A stretch of 23,897 nt of DNA. It comes from an uncultured Burkholderiales bacterium. Lineage in GTDB: Bacteria > Pseudomonadota > Gammaproteobacteria > Burkholderiales > Burkholderiaceae. The stretch spans positions 1 through 23,897 of the forward strand of contig CAMLJY010000080.1 of the NCBI GenBank assembly GCA_946480465.1. Direction: 5' to 3'. Below are positions 9,601 through 15,963 of this stretch, one piece after another. Numbering within the stretch: position 1 is the first letter of the stretch; each line of letters opens with the position of its first letter. The notes under the pieces were generated by a model, which did not search any database, was not told where the DNA came from, and worked only from the letters and a program-made list of their open reading frames with translations. Made by a program: the position numbers and the translations under genes.

Positions 9601-10785
9601 GAGGCGATCGTCCACGGGGCCCATGGCGATGCCGACCGGAAACTGCGCCTGGGGCTCGGGCATGCGCAGCGCTTCGCCCCACTGCCCGCCCAACGTCAGG
9701 CCACCGCCCGGCAATCCGAGCGCGAGCAGCGTGCGCCGGGCATCCAGGCCCGACACGGTCTTCTGGAACGTCAGGGTGGCCTGCACGAGCGCCGCGCCCT
9801 GCCGGGCACTGCCTTGCAGGATCTGCGCATAGGGCAGCTGGCCGTGCAGCAGCGCCTGGCGCACCTTGTCGCCGTTGCGGGCAAGCGCTGCCGCGAAAGG
9901 CTCGCTGCGGTTCACCGTGCACACCAGCGGCAGCAGGTTCACGAAGTAGCCGAGCGTCCCGCGGAAGCGGGCGCCGTTGCGCCCGGAGCTGGGTGCGCCC
10001 ACGAGCACGGTGTCGCGGCCGCAGTGGTGCGCGAGCAGGGCCTGGAAGGCCGTGAGCAGCGCCGCGAACACCGAGGCACCGCAATCCTTCGCCGTCGAAG
10101 CCAGCGCGGTCGACACCGGCGGGGGGATGGCGAAGTCGATGCGTGCCGCGGCGCCGGGGCGCGGCGGCATGCCCGATGCCAGGTCGCCGAGGCTCGCATG
10201 CTCGCCGATCGCGGCGAGCTCCTGCCGCCAGAACGCCGCCGCCGCCGCGCCCTCGGGGGTCGACAGGCAGCTGCGCTGCTGGTCGCAGAAGTCTTCATAG
10301 CGGGCCCACTGGCCGATCGGGTCGGCTGCCTGGCGCTGTCCCGGCGTGTAGGTGGCGTCCAGTTCCTCCATCAGTTGCCCGAGCGAATGCAGGTCGGCAA
10401 CGATGTGGTGGCAGGCGATCGCGAGCAGGCAGGCGCCGTCGGCCAGCGGGACCAGCCCGAAGCGGAAGGGGTGTTCGTGCGCCAGGTCGTAGGGCGCGAG
10501 GATGAAGCGGCCGGCCATCTCCAGGCCGTCGGCCTCCGCCAGTTCGGCCGCCGACAGCGGGGCGCAGCGCAGCGGTTCCGGCGCGATGCGCCAGCACGGT
10601 TCGCCTTCGAACAGATCGAATCGGGCGCGCAGCAAGGGGTGGCGCTCGCAGGCACGCGCCAGGGCGGCGTCGATCCGCGCGGGGTCCAAGGGGGCCTTGA
10701 AGCGCAGGCAGGCACCAAGGTTGTACGCATTGCCCGCCGGGTTGGCGTTCTGTTCGAACCAGAGCGCACGCTGTCCAATGGACAT
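3652..10785 (-). CDS. Two-module non-ribosomal peptide synthetase, C-A-T-C-A(Cys)-T-reductase
   Basis: A 2377-residue synthetase. Domains by residue: C1 1-435 (HHIVADL at 126-132, last Gly replaced by Leu); A1 455-905 (FTSGTTGRPK 579-588, RTGDL 799-803, Lys902); T1 925-995 (GGHS, Ser956); C2 1012-1400 (HHxxxDG replaced by SMLAVDG, 1103-1109); A2 1418-1920 (FTSGTTGEPKG 1575-1585, YRTGDL 1802-1807, Lys1914); T2 1937-2005 (Ser1969); terminal thioester reductase 2040-2377 (Rossmann TGATGMIG 2048-2055, YCQTK with Tyr2193 and Lys2197). Known: such reductase domains release the peptide as an aldehyde or alcohol using NAD(P)H. Read-out by position: A2 gives D-L-F-N-F-S-L-I-W-K, close to the cysteine code DLYNLSLIWK; A1 gives D-E-E-H-V-A-S-V-T-K, which I cannot assign. 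Inferred product: a short peptide ending in reduced cysteine, possibly N-acylated by C1. The ATG at 10785 is the only conventional start after an in-frame stop, yet it falls inside the first C-domain motif and has no clear ribosome site. No MbtH, phosphopantetheinyl transferase or exporter is nearby. Confidence 0.95.
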   Translation of the reverse strand: MSIGQRALWFEQNANPAGNAYNLGACLRFKAPLDPARIDAALARACERHPLLRARFDLFEGEPCWRIAPEPLRCAPLSAAELAEADGLEMAGRFILAPYDLAHEHPFRFGLVPLADGACLLAIACHHIVADLHSLGQLMEELDATYTPGQRQAADPIGQWARYEDFCDQQRSCLSTPEGAAAAAFWRQELAAIGEHASLGDLASGMPPRPGAAARIDFAIPPPVSTALASTAKDCGASVFAALLTAFQALLAHHCGRDTVLVGAPSSGRNGARFRGTLGYFVNLLPLVCTVNRSEPFAAALARNGDKVRQALLHGQLPYAQILQGSARQGAALVQATLTFQKTVSGLDARRTLLALGLPGGGLTLGGQWGEALRMPEPQAQFPVGIAMGPVDDRLAGCLQYDPSRVAPAAARQFLREWLALVEAGATTPGRSLSELLADCAPRAVGGAASTLLGALEEAFIVHATRTALVEGSRSVTYRELELRSRSLAASLQQRGIGPGHRVAVVGQGSIGAVIALVAVLRSGAAFVPMDADLGADRLRACQQAARVSAVLAADEEADASCTLQVPGTRPLDAAWLMFTSGTTGRPKAAVVPHEAALLHARGIVQRMGLAVDDRVLQFASFSFDEHAEEIFPTLLAGACLVCIPRVRFEDPQRLLAAASDAGITVLHLPTSYWHLWVDELAQQALPLPPALRVVNAGGEQASLTRLRQWAQAMPPHLRWFNSYGLTEAAVTSLLFELAPSQADALDAVPVGEPLPGMQVRIVDDELLLGGPGVGSGYFDAPEATAARYVEQDGVRWLRTGDLARIDGQGQVVIVGRRDRAAKLRGMRVDLAEAEAALAAHPAVLECVVVAGSALDAHIVLRAGSAASADELRSTWQQRFPDGPTLGHITFVDAIPRTAGRKPDHVALQAGRAVAPLPDSVADDAVQATVDRIFTQLLQRPLPDRHTSFFALGGHSLLAMRAVAALRRELGVAFSVADFLAQPTPAAVAALGRERGAPAAAPQEPEAPAPARYPLSHAQRRALVLEQLAGPEASRVRVRWHLRGEVDEHRLQQAWRCVLDEHPLLRTTISEQGNVERDALEREPPLQLAPLPGGGHLLAMEASMLAVDGGSLPLILESLVHAYANHCNPRPRVSYREYAAAEARWLASAARDTARHWWARRLAHAVRPTRLACFRQPGGASLASRTVRLALSEQRSDQARAFAAAQGCSVFTVLLSAFLVHAGRHAGEDHLLLGIPVSLRDALGVGDVVGPTLNPLPFAADVIRSEPFTGLVQRVQALLAAAFDHAPLPWEEIAASSPALQALQGRPLPLQFIDQSRGSPVAASAWQATEEAPSRDGTSPVDLLVGVQWHRRRIVLEFEYRRGVLADAEAVALARAYRVLLSGLLQAPGRPVGDARMLSCAAIARALAVHPPACGPQAPQLLHEGMAKHARERPHHPAIACGSRRITYAGLAAWSDAHAARLIAAGVRSGDRVAVVSRKGVAEVVAACAVLKAGAAYVPIAHGMPAERARRLVQRAQARVITGDAGAVPGWARDSQLPFVPLAPDASPASLPVGAEQVGPGLPTVPPEASAYILFTSGTTGEPKGVELAHRAVMTTVNEMLRRFDIGHDDVLYRQAALEFDLSVFDLFGAFTAGATLAIPESEARTDAFAWAADVVRHGVTTWNSVPSALDMLLEATGDTPLPSLRRIFASGDWVGLDLPERVRAASPDASFVALGGATEAAIWSNCEVVQAVDPAWHSIPYGRALAGQSMFVCDPGAWPVPPGVTGEIWIGGAALAKGYWADPERTASRFTTHPLTHERVYRTGDLGRYLPDGRIEFLGRVDGQVKVRGVRVNVAEIEAVLAAFPGVGRAVVVPVESGAGNAVDALAAYVVARAGIDVDMASLQGHAERHLPAAMRPSAIRRIEAVPVTPNGKLDWKALPRIALDDAKRAAAPPASPLEVSIAAVWRDLLQRAHIDRHDNFFAVGGHSLLAVRMLARVRCDLGPDVPLAPWLDEPTVARLAQLIEGTAAPRWTAGTESVANLRRHVALAEDLRISPPRQSAGSIFVTGATGMIGRRVVARLLRQHAPVVCLVRTPQAAARLRESLGEQAARLCCVTGDLALPRLGLGEPAFDDLAAQTASVFHIGAQVNLMADYAALQAANVLGTHEVIRLAALAGAQLHHVSSVGVLPYGAGRVVREDDPIDADGRLLSGYCQTKWVAEQLVRAATTRGLRATILRPGLTVAEAPAPQGDLLSCVLALSRLAGSAPALDMPVDLVTADHVADAIVHLAKHAGAATGTFHLVHPQPPGLLDLLPRIRADLPLLPFGDWQKRLALLIPTLQDQALCAMAALIAGHDEASITPARIDCTQAQAALSGSGIECPPVDRIIGQLLRQALA

Positions 10786-10895
10786 CGGCGTCCAGCAGGC
10801 CGTTGCCGAAGAATCGGTTCCAGGGGCGGTGCGGATCTTGGGCTGCTCCAGAGGTTCTCGCCGTGGCCGCCGTCGGGTCGAAGAACCTCCGCGTT

Positions 10896-10912
10896 CTCAC
10901 CGCTGTGGTGAG
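10896..10912. repeat. Inverted repeat in NRPS leader region
   Basis: CTCACC (10896-10901) and GGTGAG (10907-10912) form a perfect 6-bp stem with the loop GCTGT. It lies in the 191-bp gap between the amidohydrolase (ending at 10977) and the NRPS start at 10785. It could be a small operator or a hairpin in the leader of a shared transcript. The rest of the gap shows no clear promoter. A GGAGG on the minus strand lies at about 10888-10892 but has no start codon at the right distance. Confidence 0.25.
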
Positions 10913-10976
10913 CGTCCCGCCACGTCCCGATCGACCCCGGCACCGGTCACGGAAATGTAGGCGATGGCGCGCGGGA

Positions 10977-11855
10977 TCAGGCGGCAGTGCCTGTCCCCAG
11001 CTTCAACAGCCGCTTCGCGTTCTCCTTCAGGATCAAGGGCTGCACCTCCGGCTTGAAGCCGGCTTCCTCGAAGTCCTTCATCCAGCGCTCGGGCGTGATC
11101 AGCGGGTAGTCGCTGCCGAAGAGCATGCGGTCCTTCAGCAGCGTGTTGGCGTACTGCACCAGCTGCGGCGGAAAGTACTTCGGGCTCCAGCCCGACAGGT
11201 CGATCCAGATGTTGGGCTTGTGCAGCGCCAGCGACAGCGCCTCGTCCTGCCACGGCCAGCTGGGGTGGGCGATGACGATCTGGATGTCGGGGAAGTCGAT
11301 GGCCACGTCTTCCAGCAGCATCGGGTTGCTGTTCTGCAGCCGCAAGCCGCCGCCGCAGCGCATGCCGCTGCCGATGCCGGAATGGCCGCTGTGGAAGATG
11401 GCCGGCAGCTGGTACTCGGCGATCACCTCGTAGATCGGCCAGGCCATCCTGTCGTAGGGCAGGAAGCCCTGCACCGTGGGGTGGAACTTGAAGCCCTTGA
11501 CGCCGTGTTCCTCGACCAGCCGCCGCGCCTCGCGCGCGCCCATCCTGCCCTTGTGCGGATCGATCGAGGCGAAGGCGATCATCATGTCCGCATTGGCCTG
11601 CGCGGCCTCGCAGATCTCTTCGTTCGGGATGCGGCGGCGGCCGAGCTGCGATTCCGAATCCACGGTGAACATCACCAGGCCGATCTTGCGCTCGCGGTAG
11701 TAGGCGACCGTCTCGGCGATGGTCGGCCGGCGGCTGGACCGGAAGTACTTGTCGGCCGCGCGGTCGTACTCTTCGCCGTAGTTGTCGAACGGGTTCCAGC
11801 ACGACACCTCGGCATGCGTGTGGACGTCGATGGCGATCAGCTCGTCGGTGTTCAT
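10977..11855 (-). CDS. Amidohydrolase-2 family metal-dependent hydrolase (CouO-like candidate)
   Basis: A 292-residue TIM-barrel hydrolase of the amidohydrolase-2 type (COG2159-like, the superfamily of ACMSD and gamma-resorcylate decarboxylase). Metal-ligand motifs in order: VHTH (His12, His14), KFHP (Lys123, His125), HSGH (His155, His158), AHPSW (His197) and FGSDYP (Asp249). It is divergent from the enoyl-CoA hydratase and ligase genes. Hydrolases of this superfamily accompany hydroxycinnamate ligase, hydratase and dehydrogenase genes in actinobacterial p-hydroxycinnamate clusters, where the hydrolase (CouO in Rhodococcus) is assigned to cleave the aryl-beta-ketoacyl-CoA. I infer the same role here: retro-Claisen release of a hydroxybenzoate and acetyl-CoA. 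Decarboxylase or lactonase activity is possible. The start ATG has only a weak GAGCG ahead of it, and a 20-bp palindrome begins 8 bp upstream. Confidence 0.88.
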   Translation of the reverse strand: MNTDELIAIDVHTHAEVSCWNPFDNYGEEYDRAADKYFRSSRRPTIAETVAYYRERKIGLVMFTVDSESQLGRRRIPNEEICEAAQANADMMIAFASIDPHKGRMGAREARRLVEEHGVKGFKFHPTVQGFLPYDRMAWPIYEVIAEYQLPAIFHSGHSGIGSGMRCGGGLRLQNSNPMLLEDVAIDFPDIQIVIAHPSWPWQDEALSLALHKPNIWIDLSGWSPKYFPPQLVQYANTLLKDRMLFGSDYPLITPERWMKDFEEAGFKPEVQPLILKENAKRLLKLGTGTAA

Positions 11856-11862
11856 CGTTCGC

Positions 11863-11882
11863 TCATTTACTTAAGAAAATGA
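11863..11882. promoter_or_regulatory. 20-bp near-perfect palindrome, candidate MarR operator
   Basis: TCATTTACTTAAGAAAATGA is symmetrical about 11872.5 with a single mismatched pair (A11869/A11876) and a CTTAAG core. It is AT-rich in a roughly 70% GC genome and sits directly ahead of the amidohydrolase start, where a bound MarR dimer would block initiation. Length and symmetry fit MarR-family sites. The regulator gene ending the facing operon (20801-21316) is the obvious candidate, but the link is inferred. Confidence 0.5.
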
Positions 11883-11894
11883 ATGAAGTTTAGG

Positions 11895-11918
11895 CGCTGG
11901 ACAGGGCGTGGTCCAGCG
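11895..11918. promoter_or_regulatory. Inverted repeat with 8-bp perfect arms
   Basis: CGCTGGAC at 11895-11902 and GTCCAGCG at 11911-11918 are perfect inverted copies separated by 8 bp, in the middle of the divergent spacer. It may be a second regulator site shared by both promoters, or an RNA hairpin in the amidohydrolase leader. Confidence 0.4.
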
Positions 11919-11976
11919 TCAATTGCAGTGGTTGCTGGCTATTCATTCGGGTTTGCCCTAGTCTTTCAGTTAAATT

Positions 11977-11993
11977 CGTGAACTAAATTCACG
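11977..11993. promoter_or_regulatory. Inverted repeat ahead of the hydratase operon
   Basis: CGTGAA-CTAAA-TTCACG lies 18 bp before the enoyl-CoA hydratase start, within an AT-rich stretch that also has the near direct repeat TAAATTCGTG / TAAATTCACG. It is placed to act as an operator for the plus-strand operon. I could not fix a convincing -35/-10 pair, so the promoter itself is not called. Confidence 0.42.
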
Positions 11994-12011
11994 GCACTGG
12001 ACGACCCCGCG

Positions 12012-12824
12012 ATGACCACCCCATTCACCCCCGCCGGCGGCCTGCTGGCCACCCTGGACCTGCTGGACATCACGCTGTCCGGCCCTGTCGCGCACCTGCG
12101 CCTGAACCGCCCGGCCAAGCGCAACGCGCTCAGCGACACGCTGATCCAGCAGCTGCACACGGCCTTCGTCAACCTGCCCGACGGCGTCCGCGCCGCGGTG
12201 ATCAGCGGCGAGGGCGACCACTTCTGCGCCGGCCTGGACCTGTCGGAACTGGTCGAGCGGGACGTTGCCGGCGGCGTGCTGCATTCGCGCATGTGGCATG
12301 CGGCGTTCGACCAGTTGCAGTTCGGCCGCGTGCCCATCGTCGCCGCGCTGCATGGCGCGGTGGTGGGCGGCGGGCTGGAGCTGGCGGCCGCCTGCCACGT
12401 GCGCGTGGCGGACGACAGCACTTATTTCGCGCTGCCCGAGGGCCAGCGCGGCATCTTCGTCGGTGGCGGCGGCTCGGTGCGGCTGCCGCGGCTGATGGGC
12501 GTGGCCCGCATGACCGACCTGATGCTCACCGGCCGCGTGCTGGACGCGGCCGAGGGCGTGCAGGCCGGCCTGGCGCAGTACCAGGTGCCCGCCGGCCAGG
12601 CGCTGGCCAAGGCCATCGAGCTGGCCGGCCGCATCGCCGGCAACGCGCCGATGTCCAACTTCGCGGTGATGCAGGCGCTGCCGCGCATCGCCGACCAGTC
12701 GCAGTCCGAAGGCCTGTTCACCGAATCGCTGATGGCCGCCGTGGCCGAGAGCACGCCGGAAGCGCAGGACCGCCTGCGCGCCTTCCTCGACAAGCGCGCC
12801 GGCAAGGTGCTGAAGCAGGATTGA
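12012..12824 (+). CDS. Enoyl-CoA hydratase (crotonase family)
   Basis: A 270-residue crotonase-fold enzyme. Oxyanion-hole segments are HFCAGLDL (70-77) and GAVVGGGLELA (115-125); the two acidic residues expected of a hydratase are present, Glu123 in GGGLE and Glu143 in LPEGQRG. It would add water across the double bond of a hydroxycinnamoyl-CoA made by the next gene. Because both catalytic acids are kept it could also be a hydratase-lyase giving the aldehyde directly, but the dehydrogenase two genes on favours the beta-oxidation-like route. First gene of the operon; its stop is 3 bp before the ligase start. Only a weak GGAC precedes the ATG. Confidence 0.92.
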   Translation: MTTPFTPAGGLLATLDLLDITLSGPVAHLRLNRPAKRNALSDTLIQQLHTAFVNLPDGVRAAVISGEGDHFCAGLDLSELVERDVAGGVLHSRMWHAAFDQLQFGRVPIVAALHGAVVGGGLELAAACHVRVADDSTYFALPEGQRGIFVGGGGSVRLPRLMGVARMTDLMLTGRVLDAAEGVQAGLAQYQVPAGQALAKAIELAGRIAGNAPMSNFAVMQALPRIADQSQSEGLFTESLMAAVAESTPEAQDRLRAFLDKRAGKVLKQD

Positions 12825-12827
12825 CCC

Positions 12828-14711
12828 ATGGCCCGGTACCGCGAAGCCCGAGTCGGCGGCTGCATCGAAGTCTCGGTCGAGCCGCGGGCCGACGGCAGCC
12901 TCGTGCTGCGCTCGGTGGAGGCGCTGGATGCCTATCCGGCGCGGCTGACCGACGCGCTGGAGCGCTGGGCCGCCGAGGCGCCCGATCGCGTGTTCGCTGC
13001 CCGGCGCGAGGACCGCGGCGACAGAGGCGGCGAGAGCGGCGGCGACTGGCGCACCATCACCTACGCGCAGATGCTGCAGCGTGCGCAGTCGCTGGGCCAG
13101 GCGCTGCTGGACCTGGGGCTGGGGCGGGAGCGGCCGCTGGCCATCCTGTCCGGCAACGACCTCGAGCACCTGTCGCTGATGCTGGGCGCGATGTGGGCCG
13201 GCGTGCCGGTCGCGCCGATCTCGCCGGCCTATGCGCTGATGTCGCAGGACTTCGCCAAGCTGCGCCACATCGCCAGCGTGCTGACACCCGGCGCGGTGTT
13301 CGCCGCCGGCCCGGCCTTCGCGACGGCCATCGGCGCGGTGCTGCCGCCGGAGCTGCCGGTGATCCTGGGCCGCGGCCGGCTGGACACGCGCGAGTCGCTG
13401 GCCTTCGAGGCCCTGCTGGACACCGCGCCCGGGCCGGCCCTGGCGGCCGCGCATGCCGCGGTGGGTCCGGACACGGTGGCGAAGATCCTCTTCACCTCGG
13501 GTTCCACCAAAGCGCCCAAGGGCGTGATGAACACCCACCGCATGCTCTGCGCCAACCAGCAGATGCTGCGCCAGTGCATGGGCTTCCTGGCCGACGAACC
13601 CCCGGTGCTGGTCGACTGGCTGCCCTGGAACCACACCTTCGGCGGCAACCACAACATCGGCATCACGCTCTACAACGGCGGCACGCTGTACATCGACGAT
13701 GGCAAGCCGACGCGCCAAGGCATCGCCGAGACGCTGCGCAACCTGCGCGAGATCTCGCCGACCGTCTACTTCAACGTGCCCAAGGGCTTCGAGGAGATCG
13801 CCCGCGCGATGGACGCCGACAGCGTGCTGCGCGACTCGCTGTTCCGGCGCGTCAAGGCCTTCATGTTCGCCGGCGCCGGCCTGTCGCAGGCGGTGTGGGA
13901 CCAGCTGGATGCGCATGGCGAGGCCGCGATCGGCGAGCGCGTGCGCATCATCACCGGCCTGGGCATGACCGAGACCGCGCCGTCCTGCACCTTCGCGGTC
14001 GGCACCGCGGTGCGTTCCGGCCACATCGGGCTGCCGGTGCCGGGCGTGGAAGTCAAACTCGTGAAGGACGCGTCCACCGGCGACAAGACGGAAGTGCGCT
14101 TCCGCGGCCCGAACGTGATGCCCGGCTACTGGCGCGCGCCGGAGCTGACGGCCGAGGCCTTCGATGACGAAGGCTTCTACCGCACCGGCGACGCGGTGGC
14201 CTGGGTGGACGAGGCCGACCCGCAGCGCGGCCTGCGCTTCGACGGCCGCATCGCCGAGGACTTCAAGCTCTCCAGTGGCACCTTCGTCAGCGTGGGCCCG
14301 CTGCGCATGAAGATCATCCAGGCCGGCGACCCCTGCGTGCAGGACGCCGTGCTGGCCGGGCTGAACCGCGACGAGCTGGCCGCGCTGGTCGTGCCGCGTG
14401 CCGATGATTGCCGGCGCCTGGCCGGCGTGGCCGACGGCGTGCCGATGGACGAGGTGCTGCGGCACCCCGCCGTGCGCGGCTTCTTCCAGGCGCTGGCCGA
14501 CCGGCTGTGGCGCGAAGGCACCGGCAGCGCGACGCGCGTGGCGCGGCTGGTGGTGCTGGCCGAGCCGCCGTCGATCGACCGTGGCGAACTCACCGACAAG
14601 GGCAGCATCAACCAGCGCGCGGTGCTGGCGCAGCGCGCGGCGCTGGTGGATGCGGCGTACGCCGGCACGGCCGTCGGGCTGGTGCTGCCAACCAAGGAGC
14701 AAGGCGCATGA
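12828..14711 (+). CDS. Feruloyl-CoA synthase-like acyl-CoA ligase
   Basis: A 627-residue member of the AMP-forming acyl-CoA synthetase family. Adenylation motifs: [11 protein letters not shown] (222-232), [10 protein letters not shown] (376-385), YRTGD (451-455), hinge segment [12 protein letters not shown] (473-484) and a C-terminal catalytic Lys in [10 protein letters not shown]. The segment [15 protein letters not shown] (262-276) and the N-terminal pattern [10 protein letters not shown] are, from memory, characteristic of proteins annotated as feruloyl-CoA synthase in proteobacteria. It would activate ferulate, p-coumarate or a related aryl-propenoate with ATP and CoA. AGGA lies about 10 bases ahead of the start inside the hydratase gene, and the stop overlaps the next start as ATGA, so coupled translation is likely. 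Exact substrate is not readable from sequence alone. Confidence 0.9.
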   Translation: MARYREARVGGCIEVSVEPRADGSLVLRSVEALDAYPARLTDALERWAAEAPDRVFAARREDRGDRGGESGGDWRTITYAQMLQRAQSLGQALLDLGLGRERPLAILSGNDLEHLSLMLGAMWAGVPVAPISPAYALMSQDFAKLRHIASVLTPGAVFAAGPAFATAIGAVLPPELPVILGRGRLDTRESLAFEALLDTAPGPALAAAHAAVGPDTVAKILFTSGSTKAPKGVMNTHRMLCANQQMLRQCMGFLADEPPVLVDWLPWNHTFGGNHNIGITLYNGGTLYIDDGKPTRQGIAETLRNLREISPTVYFNVPKGFEEIARAMDADSVLRDSLFRRVKAFMFAGAGLSQAVWDQLDAHGEAAIGERVRIITGLGMTETAPSCTFAVGTAVRSGHIGLPVPGVEVKLVKDASTGDKTEVRFRGPNVMPGYWRAPELTAEAFDDEGFYRTGDAVAWVDEADPQRGLRFDGRIAEDFKLSSGTFVSVGPLRMKIIQAGDPCVQDAVLAGLNRDELAALVVPRADDCRRLAGVADGVPMDEVLRHPAVRGFFQALADRLWREGTGSATRVARLVVLAEPPSIDRGELTDKGSINQRAVLAQRAALVDAAYAGTAVGLVLPTKEQGA

Positions 14712-15472
14712 ACATCGAAGGCGGCAGCGCGCTGGTTACCGGCGGTGGCTCGGGCCTGGGCGAGGCCGTGGCGCGTGAGCTGGCGCGCCAGGGCGCGAAG
14801 GTGGCCGTGTTCGATCTCAACGTCGAGGGCGCGCGGCGCGTAGCGTCTGAAGTGGGCGGCATCGCCTGCCGCGGTGACATCACCCGCGGCGAAGACGTGG
14901 AAGCCGCGCTGGATGCGGCGGCAGCCGCCCACGGCACGCCGCGCATCGTGATGAACATCGCCGGCATCGGCACGGCCAGGCGCGTCATCGGCAAGGACGG
15001 CTCACCCGCGCCGCTGGAAGACTTCGAGCGCGTGGTGCGCATCAACCTCATCGGCACCTACAACGTCATCCGCCTGGCGGCCGCACGCATCGCCCGGCTG
15101 GAGCCGCTTGCCGACGGTGAGCGCGGCGTGGTGCTGAACACCGCATCGGTCGCCGCCTTCGACGGCCAGGTGGGGCAGGAGGCGTACTCGGCCAGCAAGG
15201 GCGGCATCGTCGGCATGACGCTGCCGCTGGCGCGTGACCTGGCGCAATGGGGCATCCGCGTGATGACGGTGGCGCCGGGCCTGTTCCGCACGCCGCTGAT
15301 GGAGCAGCTGCCGCCGGAGGTGCAGCAGTCGCTCGCCGCGTCCATCCCGTTCCCGAAGCGGCTGGGGCAGCCGGAAGAGTTCGCCGCCCTGGCCGCTCAC
15401 ATCGTGCGCAATGGCCACCTGAACGGCGAGGTCATCCGGCTCGACGGCGCACTGCGCATGGCGCCGCGCTGA
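14708..15472 (+). CDS. Short-chain dehydrogenase, 3-hydroxyacyl-CoA dehydrogenase type 2-like
   Basis: A 254-residue classical SDR. Cofactor motif TGGGSGLG (11-18), Asp36 at the end of beta-2 (FDLN) indicating NAD rather than NADP, NIAG (83-86), catalytic Ser147, Tyr160 and Lys164 (YSASK), and Asn113. The pattern, including VAPGLFRTPLM after the active site, resembles HSD10-type 3-hydroxyacyl-CoA dehydrogenases. I infer oxidation of the aryl-3-hydroxypropanoyl-CoA produced by the hydratase. The start overlaps the ligase stop by 4 bp and has AAGGAG (14694-14699) at good spacing; this start is much better than the upstream in-frame alternatives, which would run through the ligase gene. Confidence 0.92.
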   Translation: MNIEGGSALVTGGGSGLGEAVARELARQGAKVAVFDLNVEGARRVASEVGGIACRGDITRGEDVEAALDAAAAAHGTPRIVMNIAGIGTARRVIGKDGSPAPLEDFERVVRINLIGTYNVIRLAAARIARLEPLADGERGVVLNTASVAAFDGQVGQEAYSASKGGIVGMTLPLARDLAQWGIRVMTVAPGLFRTPLMEQLPPEVQQSLAASIPFPKRLGQPEEFAALAAHIVRNGHLNGEVIRLDGALRMAPR

Positions 15473-15511
15473 GGTGCTGACGCGGCGCGCATCCGGTCCT
15501 ACAGTGCGGCG

Positions 15512-15931
15512 ATGAGCAAATCCCACGTCCACCACGTCACCGTGCAGTTCGGCGACTGCGATCCGGCCGGCATCGTGTTCTTCCCCAATTTCTCGCGCTG
15601 GATGGACCAGTCCTCGCTGGCCTTCTTCATGGCCTGCGGCATCCCGCCCTGGCGTGAGCTGGTGAAGACCCGCGGCATCATCGGCACGCCCTTGCTGGAA
15701 ATCCACACCCGCTTCCTGAAACCCGCCACCTACGGCGAACAGATCCAGGTGCACACCACCGTCGAGGAATGGGCGGTGAAGACCTTCCGCCAGCGCCACG
15801 TGATCAGGCGCGGCGACACGGTGCTGTGCGAAGGCACGGAAGTGCGCGCCTTCTGCATCCGCGACGCGAACGATCCCGAGCGCATCCGCGCGATCCCGAT
15901 TCCCGAGGACCTGAAGGCGCTGTGCCTGTAA
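15512..15931 (+). CDS. 4-hydroxybenzoyl-CoA thioesterase
   Basis: A 139-residue hot-dog thioesterase with the signature FGDCDPAGIVFFPNF (13-27), in which Asp17 is the catalytic acid of the Pseudomonas 4-hydroxybenzoyl-CoA thioesterase. Length and the further matches GIPPWR, GIIGTP, EEW and FRQRH also agree with that enzyme as I remember it. It would release 4-hydroxybenzoate or vanillate from its CoA ester. Within this cluster it could finish the pathway if a thiolase encoded elsewhere makes the aroyl-CoA, or act as an editing enzyme that recovers CoA. It follows the SDR after a 39-bp gap, with no strong ribosome site. Confidence 0.9.
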   Translation: MSKSHVHHVTVQFGDCDPAGIVFFPNFSRWMDQSSLAFFMACGIPPWRELVKTRGIIGTPLLEIHTRFLKPATYGEQIQVHTTVEEWAVKTFRQRHVIRRGDTVLCEGTEVRAFCIRDANDPERIRAIPIPEDLKALCL

Positions 15932-15963
15932 GGTCCCACCACGACCCCGAGAAGGAGACGACG

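Noticed and set aside
11970..14702. A 910-codon open frame on the minus strand opposite hydratase and ligase genes
   Set aside because: It spans two well-supported genes, has low-complexity His/Arg/Gln-rich composition and no recognisable motif.
12012..14711. Naming the pair ech and fcs with direct vanillin formation
   Set aside because: No vanillin dehydrogenase is present and an SDR and amidohydrolase are, which favours the beta-oxidation-like route; the symbols would overstate what can be seen.
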